From CABRXV01 sp900754955 (lineage in GTDB: Bacteria > Actinomycetota > Coriobacteriia > Coriobacteriales > Eggerthellaceae), in the NCBI GenBank assembly GCA_902475005.1, contig CABRXV010000004.1, positions 1 through 53,873 on the forward strand: a stretch of 53,873 nucleotides of DNA. The letters are read 5' to 3'. A model generated the notes under the pieces. That model made no database searches and was not told where the DNA came from. It saw only the letters and a program-made list of their open reading frames with translations. The translations under genes and the position numbers were made by a program. Position 1 is the stretch's first letter. Each line of letters starts with the position of its first letter. This document shows positions 1 through 8,091 of this stretch, piece by piece.

Positions 1-107
1 CGCGTACCCTTTAGTACGCTTCGTCGGGCTTTCACGCCATCTGCACTCGCCAGAATCCCGCTCGTTGACTTGGGTTCGACCTGCGGTTTGACTCGATGTT
101 GGCGAAG

Positions 108-200
108 CCCCGAGGCACTCGGTCTTGCCTCTTGTTCTGGGCGCTGCGCTTACGCGAAGGCGGCTTGGCCCAAAGGCGGGACAACCTCGGGCACCGTGCG
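108..200. repeat. REP-like hairpin repeat, copy 1
   Basis: An imperfect inverted repeat: a left arm at about 112-142 (GAGGCACTCGGTCTTGCC...) folds back on a right arm at about 168-195 (...GGCGGGACAACCTCGGGC). The arms and the loop (GAAGGCGGCTTGGCCCAAAG) match the element at 50325-50420. The flank TTGACTCGATGTTGGCGAAG, just before the hairpin, is repeated at 231-250, where a truncated copy lies. Length, palindromy and dispersal resemble bacterial REP/BIME sequences. No transposase is visible. Confidence 0.65.
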
Positions 201-228
201 GCCCCTCGCTGACGTGGGCTCGGCTGGT

Positions 229-264
229 GGCTTGACTCGATGTTGGCGAAGTCCCGAGGCACTC
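229..264. repeat. Partial REP-like repeat, copy 2
   Basis: This 36-bp segment repeats 85-120 almost exactly (two differences by eye: the third base, and GAAGTCCC instead of GAAGCCCC). It lacks the right arm of the hairpin, so it looks like a truncated copy in tandem with copy 1. Confidence 0.6.
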
Positions 265-340
265 TACCTCGCTCTTTCTTGCTGGCTTACGCCTGCGGTG
301 TGAGTTTTGGTATCGAAATCGTTCAGGATGCCCTGAGCGA

Positions 341-661
341 TTATTTAGCTGCGGTGGGGGCGGGGCATGTTTGCCGCAGCCTATGCCATGTGATGGCAAG
401 AACGTCAACGAGAACCCCTGCGGTAATTAAAACTGTGGGGAGGATGAGCGGGTTCAGGGCGAACGCTGCTGGGAAATCTTGCTTGAGGACATACCCTACA
501 GCTTCGCGGAAGCCGCATCCGGGGCATTGCGCTCCTTCGGCGCAGGCGTAGTGAACGGGAAGCGCCAAAGAGAGTGCAAAGAACCCGTATGCAACAAGGT
601 AGGCGATGAGTCTGGCGTTGGAGAACTCCTTGTTGTAGAGAAATGCGGTGAGCCTATGCAT
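341..661 (-). CDS. DUF2752-family small membrane protein
   Basis: A 106-residue protein with two hydrophobic segments (about residues 17-40 and 70-92). Between them lies the motif CPGCGFREAVGY (Cys46 and Cys49), followed by a D-x-x-x-AF-x-x-NPL stretch. This motif and length are typical of the DUF2752 family, whose function is unknown; the paired cysteines could bind metal or act in redox, which is inference. The ATG at 661 overlaps the end of the upstream zinc-ribbon gene by 8 bp, so the two are translationally coupled. Confidence 0.75.
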   Translation of the reverse strand: MHRLTAFLYNKEFSNARLIAYLVAYGFFALSLALPVHYACAEGAQCPGCGFREAVGYVLKQDFPAAFALNPLILPTVLITAGVLVDVLAITWHRLRQTCPAPTAAK

Positions 662-1178
662 CTTCGAGTTTCAATGCGCTTGAAAGCATCTTCACTGAGC
701 CGATCACTTCTAGTACGGGCTCCCAGAGGAACAGCCATCCGATGCAGATCATGAGGACGTTGAAATAGAGTGCGATGCCGATGAGCGCGACTATGGAGAG
801 CACGAGGGCTGCAACGCTGACGCCGATCGCTGCTTTTCGGCTGAGCTTGCTTCCCATTGCCAAGGCAACGATGAAGAGCACGGTCGCTGCGACGCAGCAG
901 AGGACTCCGATGTCGCCGATGACGGCATTTGTGCCAGACTCTACCGTCACGGTTACATCTGGGGGTTCATCCTGGGGCGCGTTTAGGAGATTCGACATCG
1001 CGAGGACCATGATCAACGTGAAGGACGCGCCTCCGATGAGGCCAATTATGCTGCCGGTCTTCAGGGAAGCTTTCTTCTTTGAGGAGGCTTCAACTCCGAT
1101 AGGGTGTCCGCAGTTGGGGCAGGTCTCCGCTCTGTCGGATACTTCTTTGCCGCATTCGGAACATTGTGCCAGAGCCAT
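654..1178 (-). CDS. Zinc-ribbon membrane protein
   Basis: A 174-residue protein. The N-terminus is a zinc ribbon with two Cys-x2-Cys knuckles (Cys6/Cys9 and Cys20/Cys23, CSECGKEVSDRAETCPNCG). A Lys-rich linker (about 34-41) is followed by three to four hydrophobic segments (about 43-65, 88-110, 116-140 and 141-160). This architecture is common in Gram-positive bacteria and has no assigned function. The ATG at 1178 is chosen over a TTG at 1184 because AGGAGG lies six bases upstream of it. It is co-transcribed with the DUF2752 gene, suggesting a joint membrane role. Confidence 0.75.
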   Translation of the reverse strand: MALAQCSECGKEVSDRAETCPNCGHPIGVEASSKKKASLKTGSIIGLIGGASFTLIMVLAMSNLLNAPQDEPPDVTVTVESGTNAVIGDIGVLCCVAATVLFIVALAMGSKLSRKAAIGVSVAALVLSIVALIGIALYFNVLMICIGWLFLWEPVLEVIGSVKMLSSALKLEDA

Positions 1179-1317
1179 GCTCAACCTCCTGGGATTAGCG
1201 CTTGTCGAACGGTTTCATTCTCCCATCGTGTTTTCGAAATCTGTTGCGCAACATTTTTCAGGTTTCTCTCTTGCGCTAATCTGTTCCCGTTACATTTGTC
1301 ACTTCGTATCCATGTGT

Positions 1318-1356
1318 CGAGGGAGGCTCGCGTAGCGCGCGCCTCCCTCGGTTTTT
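1318..1356 (+). terminator. Hairpin with T-tract
   Basis: CGAGGGAGGC (1318-1327) pairs perfectly with GCCTCCCTCG (1341-1350), and five T follow on the plus strand. No plus-strand gene precedes it. It may instead act as a hairpin end for the leftward activase operon ending at 1439. Confidence 0.55.
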
Positions 1357-1438
1357 CCAACAATGGCGTAGGCTGGGTGTGTGGCGTCAATCCGCGCCCT
1401 CGCTGCGATCCGCCTTCTGTCGCACGCCTGCCGCAAAA

Positions 1439-2494
1439 CTACCTCCGCCCTGTCTTCACCTCGCCCTTCTCGCAGCGGTTGCCCCAAGCGTCGATGATCT
1501 CGCCGTCGCGGTACACGCAGATGATCTCGCAGTGGTTGGCGCATTTGCCGCACTCCACTTCGCGCGTGACGAACTGGAAGTCGAGCGCAGCGTCGAAGTC
1601 GAACGAGCCCGTGGCGAACGGCCCTTCGCCCGTCGCCTGCGCAGGGCCCGCATCGGCGGCAAGGAGCGCCGCGCCGAACGCGCCCATGAGGTGGCCGTCG
1701 GGGTCAACTGCTACGGGCATGCCGAGCTGCTCCTCGAACGCGTGCACGACGCCGACGTTCTTGCTCACGCCGCCCTGGAACACTACGGGCGCGACGATCT
1801 TCTTGCCCTTGCCCACGTTGTTGAGGTAGTTCGACGCCACGGCGTTGCACAGGCCCGCGATGATGTCCTCGCGGGCATAGCCCACCTGGATCTTGTGCAC
1901 GAGGTCGCTCTCGGCGAACACGGTGCAGCGCGCCGCAATGTTGGCGGGGCGCTTCGAGGTGAGGGCGATCTCGCCGAACTCCTCCACCTCCACGCCGAGG
2001 CGGTGCGCCTGGCTCGACAGGAACGATCCCGTGCCCGCGGCGCACAGCGTGTTCATGGCGTAGTCCACGGCGATGCCGTCCGACACGCAGATGATCTTGG
2101 AGTCCTGGCCGCCGATCTCGAGGATGGTGCGCACGTCGGGGTGCAGGTAGGTGGTGCCCACGGCATGCGCGGTGATCTCGTTTTTGACAACCGATGCGCC
2201 GAGCATCGCACCCACAAGGCGTCGCGCGCTGCCCGTGGTACCGGCGCCCGCCACGCGCACGGCGCCCTCGTCGATCTGGCTGCGCAGCTCGGCCACCACG
2301 CGTTTCGCCGCTTGGGCGGGATTGCCCTCGGTCCACAGGTACGAGCGTGCGATGATCGAACGATCGGGTCCGATGATCACGCCCTTCGTGGAGATCGAGC
2401 CGATGTCGATGCCCAGGTAGCAGTCGCACGACTCCGCCTGCTTCGTTGGCGCGGACGTCGCAGCTTCGGCGCGGCCGTCGGTGATCTCGATCAT
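1439..2494 (-). CDS. BadF/BcrA/HgdC-type ATPase (acyl-CoA dehydratase activase)
   Basis: A 351-residue ASKHA-fold ATPase of the 2-hydroxyacyl-CoA dehydratase activator / benzoyl-CoA reductase ATPase family. The phosphate-binding motif LGIDIGSISTKGVI is at 27-40 and IGGQDSK at about 127-133. The two cysteines that bridge a [4Fe-4S] cluster across the dimer in HgdC-type proteins are visible in CAAGTGSF (Cys151) and RCTVFAESD (Cys190). A Cys-rich tail (CGKCANHCEIIC, later NRCEKGE) follows and may hold another cluster (inference). In the family, ATP hydrolysis drives low-potential electron transfer to a dehydratase or reductase partner. The ATG overlaps the preceding gene's stop by 4 bp (ATGA). 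It is the last gene of a three-gene leftward operon. Confidence 0.85.
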   Translation of the reverse strand: MIEITDGRAEAATSAPTKQAESCDCYLGIDIGSISTKGVIIGPDRSIIARSYLWTEGNPAQAAKRVVAELRSQIDEGAVRVAGAGTTGSARRLVGAMLGASVVKNEITAHAVGTTYLHPDVRTILEIGGQDSKIICVSDGIAVDYAMNTLCAAGTGSFLSSQAHRLGVEVEEFGEIALTSKRPANIAARCTVFAESDLVHKIQVGYAREDIIAGLCNAVASNYLNNVGKGKKIVAPVVFQGGVSKNVGVVHAFEEQLGMPVAVDPDGHLMGAFGAALLAADAGPAQATGEGPFATGSFDFDAALDFQFVTREVECGKCANHCEIICVYRDGEIIDAWGNRCEKGEVKTGRR

Positions 2495-3717
2495 CGTCTC
2501 ATCTTCTCCTTCTTCATGGCCAGCATGTCGTAGAACGCCTCGAGGCGCGTGTCCAGGCCGGTATCGCTGGTCTGGGAATCGTAGGTGAGGTACAGCGCGG
2601 GAATGCGGAAGTCGGCGCTGATGCGCTGCAACACGGGGACGCAGTCGATCTCCGGCGTGCAGCCCGACGACTTCGCGTGGATGATGCCGTCGAAGCCCTC
2701 CTGCGCGTACTTGTGCGCCGCCGCGATGGTGAGCGTGGACGTGGGGCCCATGTCGTATGTCGCGTACGCGCTGCAGCCCACGCGCAGGTTCGGCTCGTTG
2801 TAGCGGATGAAGCGGTTGGTGAGGTTGAGCATGCGGTGCGCCTCGACGCCCATGCGCACGAGCTTCTCGTCGAGGCCGAGGTTGCTGCGCTCGTCGATGG
2901 CGGTGAACATCTCGCCCACGATGCCGATGCGGATGGGGTTGTCGGGTTTGTCGAGGGGGATGGCGCGCATGGCGTCCATGCCCGCACGGAACGCTTCGTT
3001 CACCTCGCGGTCGCAGGTGACGCCGCGCATCGCGTCCATGAGCGACTCCCACGCACGGCGGAAGGAGCCGCGCTCGCGCTCGAACCCGGCGTTGGCGAGG
3101 TAGAAGTCGCGGGCTTCGTCGAGCTTCGTCACCATGTTGCCGCAGACGAGCAACTGCTTGACGGCGTGCGGCACGGCGATGTCGGGGTTGACCACCTTGA
3201 GGCACTGCTTCGCCCAGCCGACCCAGCCACCCTCGATGCCGCCCGAGAAGTTCAGCATGTCGAAGTCGTATCCCAGATCGCGCAGGATGGATTCCTGCAG
3301 CTCGCCGTAGTAGCCGAGGCGGCACGGGCCGCCGAACTGCACGATGACGTTCGCGCCGAGTTCGAGCGCCTCGATGAAGTCGCCGAGGATGTGCTTGAAC
3401 GGCGTGCACACGTAGTCGTTCGAGTGCTGGGCGCCGAGTTCGGTGGTGACCTTCGTCGCCTCGGGCAGCGGCAGGTAGTCGGCGTCGAGCACCTGCTCAA
3501 CGAAGAACTTGAACGCAGGGTCGTAGTAGCAGTAGCGGAAGAACGCCACCTTGGTGCGCTTGTGGCGATCGCGCTTGAACGTGCGGCGCTTGCCGGGTAT
3601 GAGGCGGGGTTCGCGTTTGCGCTGCTCGACGGCGATTTTCGCGCGCACGTGGTCGAGCAGCGGACGTGCGGGGTTGTCGACGGCGGCGCCGTCTCCGGCG
3701 TGTTCGAAATCAGGCAC
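2491..3717 (-). CDS. 2-hydroxyacyl-CoA dehydratase D-component-like protein
   Basis: A 408-residue protein of the HGD-D/HgdB-like family. Visible segments include VAFFRYCYYDPAFKFFVEQVL, a Cys in YVCTPFKHILGDF, GGPCRLGYYGELQ, and GCSAYATYDMGPTSTLTIAAA near the C-terminus; such conserved cysteines usually hold an iron-sulfur cluster. In the large fused activase proteins this part follows the DUF2229 part; here it is a separate ORF. The substrate is unknown: no obvious paired dehydratase alpha subunit, CoA transferase or electron-transfer flavoprotein is next to it. It overlaps both neighbours (3710-3717 and 2491-2494), so the three products are probably made in fixed proportion as one complex. 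Confidence 0.8.
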   Translation of the reverse strand: MPDFEHAGDGAAVDNPARPLLDHVRAKIAVEQRKREPRLIPGKRRTFKRDRHKRTKVAFFRYCYYDPAFKFFVEQVLDADYLPLPEATKVTTELGAQHSNDYVCTPFKHILGDFIEALELGANVIVQFGGPCRLGYYGELQESILRDLGYDFDMLNFSGGIEGGWVGWAKQCLKVVNPDIAVPHAVKQLLVCGNMVTKLDEARDFYLANAGFERERGSFRRAWESLMDAMRGVTCDREVNEAFRAGMDAMRAIPLDKPDNPIRIGIVGEMFTAIDERSNLGLDEKLVRMGVEAHRMLNLTNRFIRYNEPNLRVGCSAYATYDMGPTSTLTIAAAHKYAQEGFDGIIHAKSSGCTPEIDCVPVLQRISADFRIPALYLTYDSQTSDTGLDTRLEAFYDMLAMKKEKMRR

Positions 3718-4756
3718 GGACGTAGCCTCCCTTCTGCTGGAATCGCAGGATGTCGATGAAGCTCTCGATGCGCGTCTGCACGCCGGCGGTGCCGCTCTGC
3801 GCGTCGATCATGAGGTTGAGGATGGGCGTGCCCTGGATGCACCGCATGACGGCGTCGTCGGTCATGGAATCAGGACCGCAGGGGAACGCGCTCACGAGCA
3901 CGATGCCGTCGATGCGGTCGCGCAGCAGCAGGATCGAGCCGATGAGCTCGCGATTGACGGCCCACGGCAGCGTCTCGGAGAAGTCGAGGCTCGTCTTGTA
4001 GGCCTTGGCGTGGTCGGTCTCGTCGGCGTAGAGCACGGTGGCGCCCGCTTCTTCGAGCGCTTCGACGATGGTGCCGCTCAGATAGCGGTCGTGCGCGATG
4101 TACGGATGCGCGACGAGCAAGATGGCGAGCGGCTGCTGCTCGCTTCCCGTGGGATCGCCCGCCACCACGCGGCGGTACTCGGCCAGCAGCCGGAGCGTCT
4201 CCTCCTGAGCCTTTGCCCGCGCTGTGCCGGCGGCGTCCTGCGCTTTGAGCGCTCGTTTCCAGGCGCGTCGCGCCTCGGCGGGGTTGGCGCCCATGCGTTC
4301 GGCGAGCGCCAGATAGGCGGTGCGCGTCTTGCGCGCGTCGGACGCGTCCTCGACGAGCAGCGACACGATGCGCAGCTCCGTGTCGCGGAAGGTGTTGCGC
4401 ACGAGATCGGGCGCCGACTGGAACTTGGTGCAGAAGCCGGCGCGTGCATTCGCGCTCGCGTAGCAGGGCACGAACACGGCGTCGCAGCGATCCGCGAGGT
4501 TCGCGATATGCCCCATGTACGCCTTCGAGGCAAGGCAGCACTCGTCGACCGACAGGGCGCAGCCCGCGTCGACGACGGCCTTGTCGGTTTCGTCGCTCAG
4601 AACGACGGTGCGTCCGAGCTCTTCGAAGAACGTCTTCCAGAGTTCGCCGTAGCGAAACTGGAGAAGGCCGCGCGGAATACCGACGGTTCTCACGTCGGCG
4701 AGATCGCGGGACGGGATTCGTGTCACGGGCATCCGCCTTTCGTTTGTGTTCTGCAT
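3710..4756 (-). CDS. DUF2229 acyl-CoA dehydratase activase-related protein
   Basis: A 348-residue protein matching the DUF2229 part of acyl-CoA dehydratase activase-related proteins. Key segments are VGIPRGLLQFRYGELWKTFF near the N-terminus, then LSVDECCLASKAYMGHIA, VPCYASANARAGFCTKFQ, and VLVSAFPCGPDSMTDDAV near the C-terminus. The cysteines suggest iron-sulfur binding, which is inference. Start choice is uncertain: ATG at 4756 has GGAAG eleven bases upstream, ATG at 4732 has a very close ribosome site, and a GTG at 4726 is also possible. It is the first gene of the three-gene operon and overlaps the next by 8 bp. Confidence 0.75.
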   Translation of the reverse strand: MQNTNERRMPVTRIPSRDLADVRTVGIPRGLLQFRYGELWKTFFEELGRTVVLSDETDKAVVDAGCALSVDECCLASKAYMGHIANLADRCDAVFVPCYASANARAGFCTKFQSAPDLVRNTFRDTELRIVSLLVEDASDARKTRTAYLALAERMGANPAEARRAWKRALKAQDAAGTARAKAQEETLRLLAEYRRVVAGDPTGSEQQPLAILLVAHPYIAHDRYLSGTIVEALEEAGATVLYADETDHAKAYKTSLDFSETLPWAVNRELIGSILLLRDRIDGIVLVSAFPCGPDSMTDDAVMRCIQGTPILNLMIDAQSGTAGVQTRIESFIDILRFQQKGGYVRA

Positions 4757-4906
4757 GTCAAACGGATCTTCCGAACGGCGATTTGCGCGCAGGCGGCAGG
4801 GCGAAGGCGCCAGTGCTGCTGCGGTTGCGCGACAAGTACGAGCAGCCGCGGTGGGTGTACGCATGCGGTGCGAAAGGAGGCTGCTGCGGCAGTCTCCGAG
4901 AAGCGT

Positions 4907-4951
4907 GCACGCCAGTCCAGCTGGGGCTGCGCCCCGATCGGACTGGCGTGC
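4907..4951 (-). terminator. Hairpin downstream of cstA
   Basis: GCACGCCAGTCC (4907-4918) pairs perfectly with GGACTGGCGTGC (4940-4951), with an inner GGGGC/GCCCC stem. It lies directly after the leftward cstA gene and before the activase operon. No clear T-tract follows, so it may attenuate rather than terminate fully. Confidence 0.55.
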
Positions 4952-4993
4952 GTAAGCCGTCAGAAGATCAGCGTTTCATTATATATGCAAGTG

Positions 4994-6595
4994 CTATGCA
5001 GCCGTTTTCTCCGTCTGCGCTTTGGTCTCGTTCTCCGTCGAATCGTCGGGAGTCTCGTCGGCGGTGGGGTCGATCTCGCCGCTCTCGATGCGTCGACGGC
5101 GCTTGAATCCTGCGCGCAGCACGAGCGCTCCGTAGCCCGCGGTGAGAATGCCCGCCACGATGTAGGCGGCCGTCCAGTCGAGGTTGAACCCAATGCGGGC
5201 GTTGAGTAGATAGCTCGACACCACGAACATGTAGAAGCAGCCGGGAATGAACGTCATGATCCACGGCTTTCTGCACCCAGCCAGGTACACCGAGATCAGC
5301 GCAAACGCGAACACAGCGCAGGTTTCGTTCGCGAAGCTGAAGTAGCGCCACAGCATGTTGAAGCCGTTCGGGTCCATTTTCGAATATACGAGCACGGCGG
5401 CCACGGGGATGAAGATGGCGAGTGCCAGTCCGACGCGCTTGGCGCGTTTGAGCTGGTCGATATGGAAGTAGTCGGCGAGCATGAGGCGAAGCGAGCGCAG
5501 TGCGGTGTCGCCCGAAGTGATGGCGAGCACCACCACGCCGAGAATGGCCACGATGCCGCCGAGGTCGCCGAGGAAGCTGTGCGCGATGATGCCCACCACG
5601 GCGGTGGCGCCCGTGACACCCGGATCGGCAGCGCCGTTGGTGTACACCACCATGGCGGCTGCTGCCCAGATCATGGCGATGAAGCCCTCGAGGATCATCA
5701 TCATGTAGAAGGTGTTGCGCCCCTCGAACTCGCTGTTCACCGAGCGGGCGATAATGCACGCCTGCGTGCTGTGGAAGCCCGACACGATACCGCATGCAAC
5801 GGTTACGAAGAACATCGGCACCAGGTTACCCCAGCCGCAGCCGAACGCCTGGCCGATGACGCCTTGGTTGACCCAGTCGGGCCAGGGCCCCCAAACCTCG
5901 GAGAGCGTGAAGATGCCGCCGCCCGCGAACAGCCCCACGAAGATGCCCACAGCAGAAAGCAGCAGGACAGCGCCGAAGACGGGGTAGATGCGTCCGATGA
6001 TCTTGTCGATCGGGAACAAGGTTGCCACCAGGTAGTACAGCAAAATGATGGCGTAGATGATCAGCAGCGGCACGAGCGACGTCCACGGCACGGGCTCGCC
6101 GGTGCTGGCGTCGGTGAAAGACGTGGTAAAGCCGAACACCGAGCCGGCGAGCATGTCGCCCGGCGTGTACACGAACACCACTCCCACAAGGAACATGAGC
6201 AGGCACACAAAGACGTTGTAGATCTGGAACACGCCGTTGCCCATGAAGCGCTTCATGAGGCCAGGCATCTGCTCGCCTTTGTTGCGCAGGCTGAGCATGC
6301 CGCTGAAATAGTCGTGCACTGCGCCGCCGAGCACGCAGCCGACGGGGATGAGCACGAACGCGATCGGTCCGAACAGGATGCCCTGGATGGGGCCGAGCAC
6401 GGGGCCCGTTCCCGCGATGTTCAGAAGCTCGATGAGCGCGTTCTTCCATTTTTTCATGGGAACGTAGTTCACGCCGTCGGCCATGGCGTACGCCGGCGTG
6501 GTTCTGCGGTCGGGATGGAATACCCGCTCGCAGAATTTGCCGTAAAAATAGCCGCCCAGAAGCAGGACGGCCAATCCGATCACAAAGGTAAACAC
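4994..6595 (-). CDS. cstA: CstA-family carbon-starvation transporter
   Basis: A 533-residue, highly hydrophobic inner-membrane protein with roughly 13-16 membrane segments. Family hallmarks include the early segment TPAYAMADGVNYVP, IAGTGPVLGPIQG and the G-A-V-H-D-Y-F segment. It is shorter than E. coli CstA (about 700 residues), as is usual in many Gram-positive and anaerobic species. Characterised relatives import pyruvate or peptides; the substrate here is not determinable. The GTG at 6595 is chosen because GAAGG lies five bases upstream; an upstream GTG at 6643 lacks a ribosome site. It is transcribed divergently from the DUF2064 gene. A Lys/Glu-rich cytoplasmic tail follows the last membrane segment. 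Confidence 0.85.
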   Translation of the reverse strand: MFTFVIGLAVLLLGGYFYGKFCERVFHPDRRTTPAYAMADGVNYVPMKKWKNALIELLNIAGTGPVLGPIQGILFGPIAFVLIPVGCVLGGAVHDYFSGMLSLRNKGEQMPGLMKRFMGNGVFQIYNVFVCLLMFLVGVVFVYTPGDMLAGSVFGFTTSFTDASTGEPVPWTSLVPLLIIYAIILLYYLVATLFPIDKIIGRIYPVFGAVLLLSAVGIFVGLFAGGGIFTLSEVWGPWPDWVNQGVIGQAFGCGWGNLVPMFFVTVACGIVSGFHSTQACIIARSVNSEFEGRNTFYMMMILEGFIAMIWAAAAMVVYTNGAADPGVTGATAVVGIIAHSFLGDLGGIVAILGVVVLAITSGDTALRSLRLMLADYFHIDQLKRAKRVGLALAIFIPVAAVLVYSKMDPNGFNMLWRYFSFANETCAVFAFALISVYLAGCRKPWIMTFIPGCFYMFVVSSYLLNARIGFNLDWTAAYIVAGILTAGYGALVLRAGFKRRRRIESGEIDPTADETPDDSTENETKAQTEKTAA

Positions 6596-6863
6596 GGAAG
6601 CCTTCTTTCTAGCTGCGCATACCAGCGCAGCGTAAGCGCCCACGAGTAAAAGCCGGTCTAGTGTATGCCCATATGCAGCTCCGTATGTGACAATTGTGTT
6701 ACAGATGCTTGAAGGTGCGTATGCGTTCGGGATCGGCTCGGAAGTCTGGGAGCGAGCTCAAGGTTCTCCGCTTCGTCTTCGGACTTATAATGATGCGCGG
6801 AATCGGGCTCTGCGTGCGGGGCGTTCGCGCGCCGCCATGTGTCGTCGTATCAGAGGAGAGGTC

Positions 6864-7727
6864 ATGCGAGAACGTAAGAACGTGCTGCTGCTGTTCAGCA
6901 AGGTGCCGGAACCCGGCTTGGTGAAGACGCGCCTGACCGTGCTCAAGGACGGCATCTTTCAGCCTGAGGTGGCGAGCGCCCTGTACCACTGCATGCTGTT
7001 CGATGTGGTGGAGATCTGCTGCGACGCGATGAAGCGGCTCGAGGAACGTCCGTGTGCGGTCGATCCCGAAACGGGCGAGGAGGTGCGCGATGTTTACGAG
7101 CTCGTGATCTCCACGACGCCGGCGGGCAACGTGCCCGTGATGCGCAAGCTCTTCGACGATGCGGGCACATGGCCGCGCGAGCTCGTGATGATCGCTGACG
7201 AGGGCGCAAGCTTCGACGAGCATTACAACCATGCGTTTGCGCAGGCGTGGGAGCGCGGCGCCGATGCCGTGCTGTCGATGGGGGCCGACATGCCGGCGCT
7301 CACGGTGAACGACGTGATCGCGGGTTTTGATGCGCTGCACAAGCTCGACGACGCTGAAGGCGGCGGCATCGTGCTGGCGCCCGATCAGGAGATGGGCGTG
7401 TCGGTGATCGGTTGGACGCGCGCGACTGACTTCGATCATTCCGGCGTGTTCTACAACCAGGAGGGCCTCACCGTGCTGCCCGCTTACGTGCGCAAAGCGC
7501 AGCGACTTGGCCTTCCCGCGATCTACCTGCCGCCGATTCCCGACGTGGACACGATGGCCGACCTCATGCACAACATCACGCTCGTGGAGGCGCTCAACTA
7601 CTGCGCGCAGTTCGACAACAACACGCCGCCGTGGCGCACGGCCGATGCGCTCAAGCAGATGGGCTGGGACGAGGTGCGCGTCGCCCCCAACGAGCTGCGC
7701 GACCCCCGCGAGCACATCGACAGGTAG
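6864..7727 (+). CDS. DUF2064 / TIGR04282-type glycosyltransferase-like protein
   Basis: A 287-residue protein. The N-terminus VLLLFSKVPEPGLVKTRL is the hallmark of DUF2064 proteins, which have a nucleotide-diphospho-sugar transferase (GT-A) fold. A D-x-D-like region appears in VLSMGADMPALTVNDV, and GGGIVLAPDQEMGVSVIG matches the later conserved block, although the acidic residue usual after GAD is less clear. The exact reaction is unknown; some relatives sit in arsenosugar pathways, but nothing nearby supports that here. The start is set by GAGGAGAGG seven bases upstream of the ATG. It stands alone between divergent cstA and a convergent methylase gene. Confidence 0.7.
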   Translation: MRERKNVLLLFSKVPEPGLVKTRLTVLKDGIFQPEVASALYHCMLFDVVEICCDAMKRLEERPCAVDPETGEEVRDVYELVISTTPAGNVPVMRKLFDDAGTWPRELVMIADEGASFDEHYNHAFAQAWERGADAVLSMGADMPALTVNDVIAGFDALHKLDDAEGGGIVLAPDQEMGVSVIGWTRATDFDHSGVFYNQEGLTVLPAYVRKAQRLGLPAIYLPPIPDVDTMADLMHNITLVEALNYCAQFDNNTPPWRTADALKQMGWDEVRVAPNELRDPREHIDR

Positions 7728-8091
7728 GGCTGGCGTTCGCGGCGCGGGCGGAAGGCGCGTCGTGGCGGACGGGCTGGCGGAGAAAAATGCCGAATAATCA
7801 CCGAAGTATACAGCGCCCCGATGGGGAAAGGCGCCGGCGTCGAGGGCTTGGTGTCGGCTGCGTTCGAGCCGCACATGAATTCCCTGTTCGAAACGATAGT
7901 GCATAGGGAATAATGCAGCGCGTTCCGTCGCCTCGCGTGGAAGGCGGCGTTCCGCGTGGATACTTCGGTGATTTTCGCGCACATTTCTGAATCAACCTGT
8001 TCCGCGCGCTTCTCTCGGGTTCCTCGCGGGCAGAAAGTGCGCCGACGCGCCGCAGACTGACGCTGCAGGCGCGTCGTGCGCTCGCTCGCAG
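7728..8091. other. Convergent intergenic region with bookend inverted repeat
   Basis: No gene is supported in these 364 bp. It carries an inverted-repeat pair at 7781-7811 and 7957-7989, listed separately. Short ORFs here are Arg-rich shadows. Confidence 0.6.
7781..7989. repeat. Bookend inverted-repeat element 1
   Basis: The left arm contains AATCACCGAAGTATAC (7796-7811). The right arm contains the complement, GTGGATACTTCGGTGATT (7957 on). Further partial matching (GAAAAATG outward) extends the arms to about 30 bp. The 145-bp interior has no coding features. The arm core (AAAATCACCGAAGT) matches the element at 52010-52179 and resembles those near 25.4 and 34.4 kb. Confidence 0.65.

Larger units (their letters stand above)
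1..340. other. Intergenic region with hairpin repeats, no convincing gene
   Basis: No reading frame here resembles a protein. The stretch holds one long imperfect hairpin (about 108-200) and a partial second copy (about 229-264), described separately. The same repeat family recurs at 50325-50420, so this is non-coding accessory sequence downstream of the leftward gene ending at 341. Confidence 0.6.
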
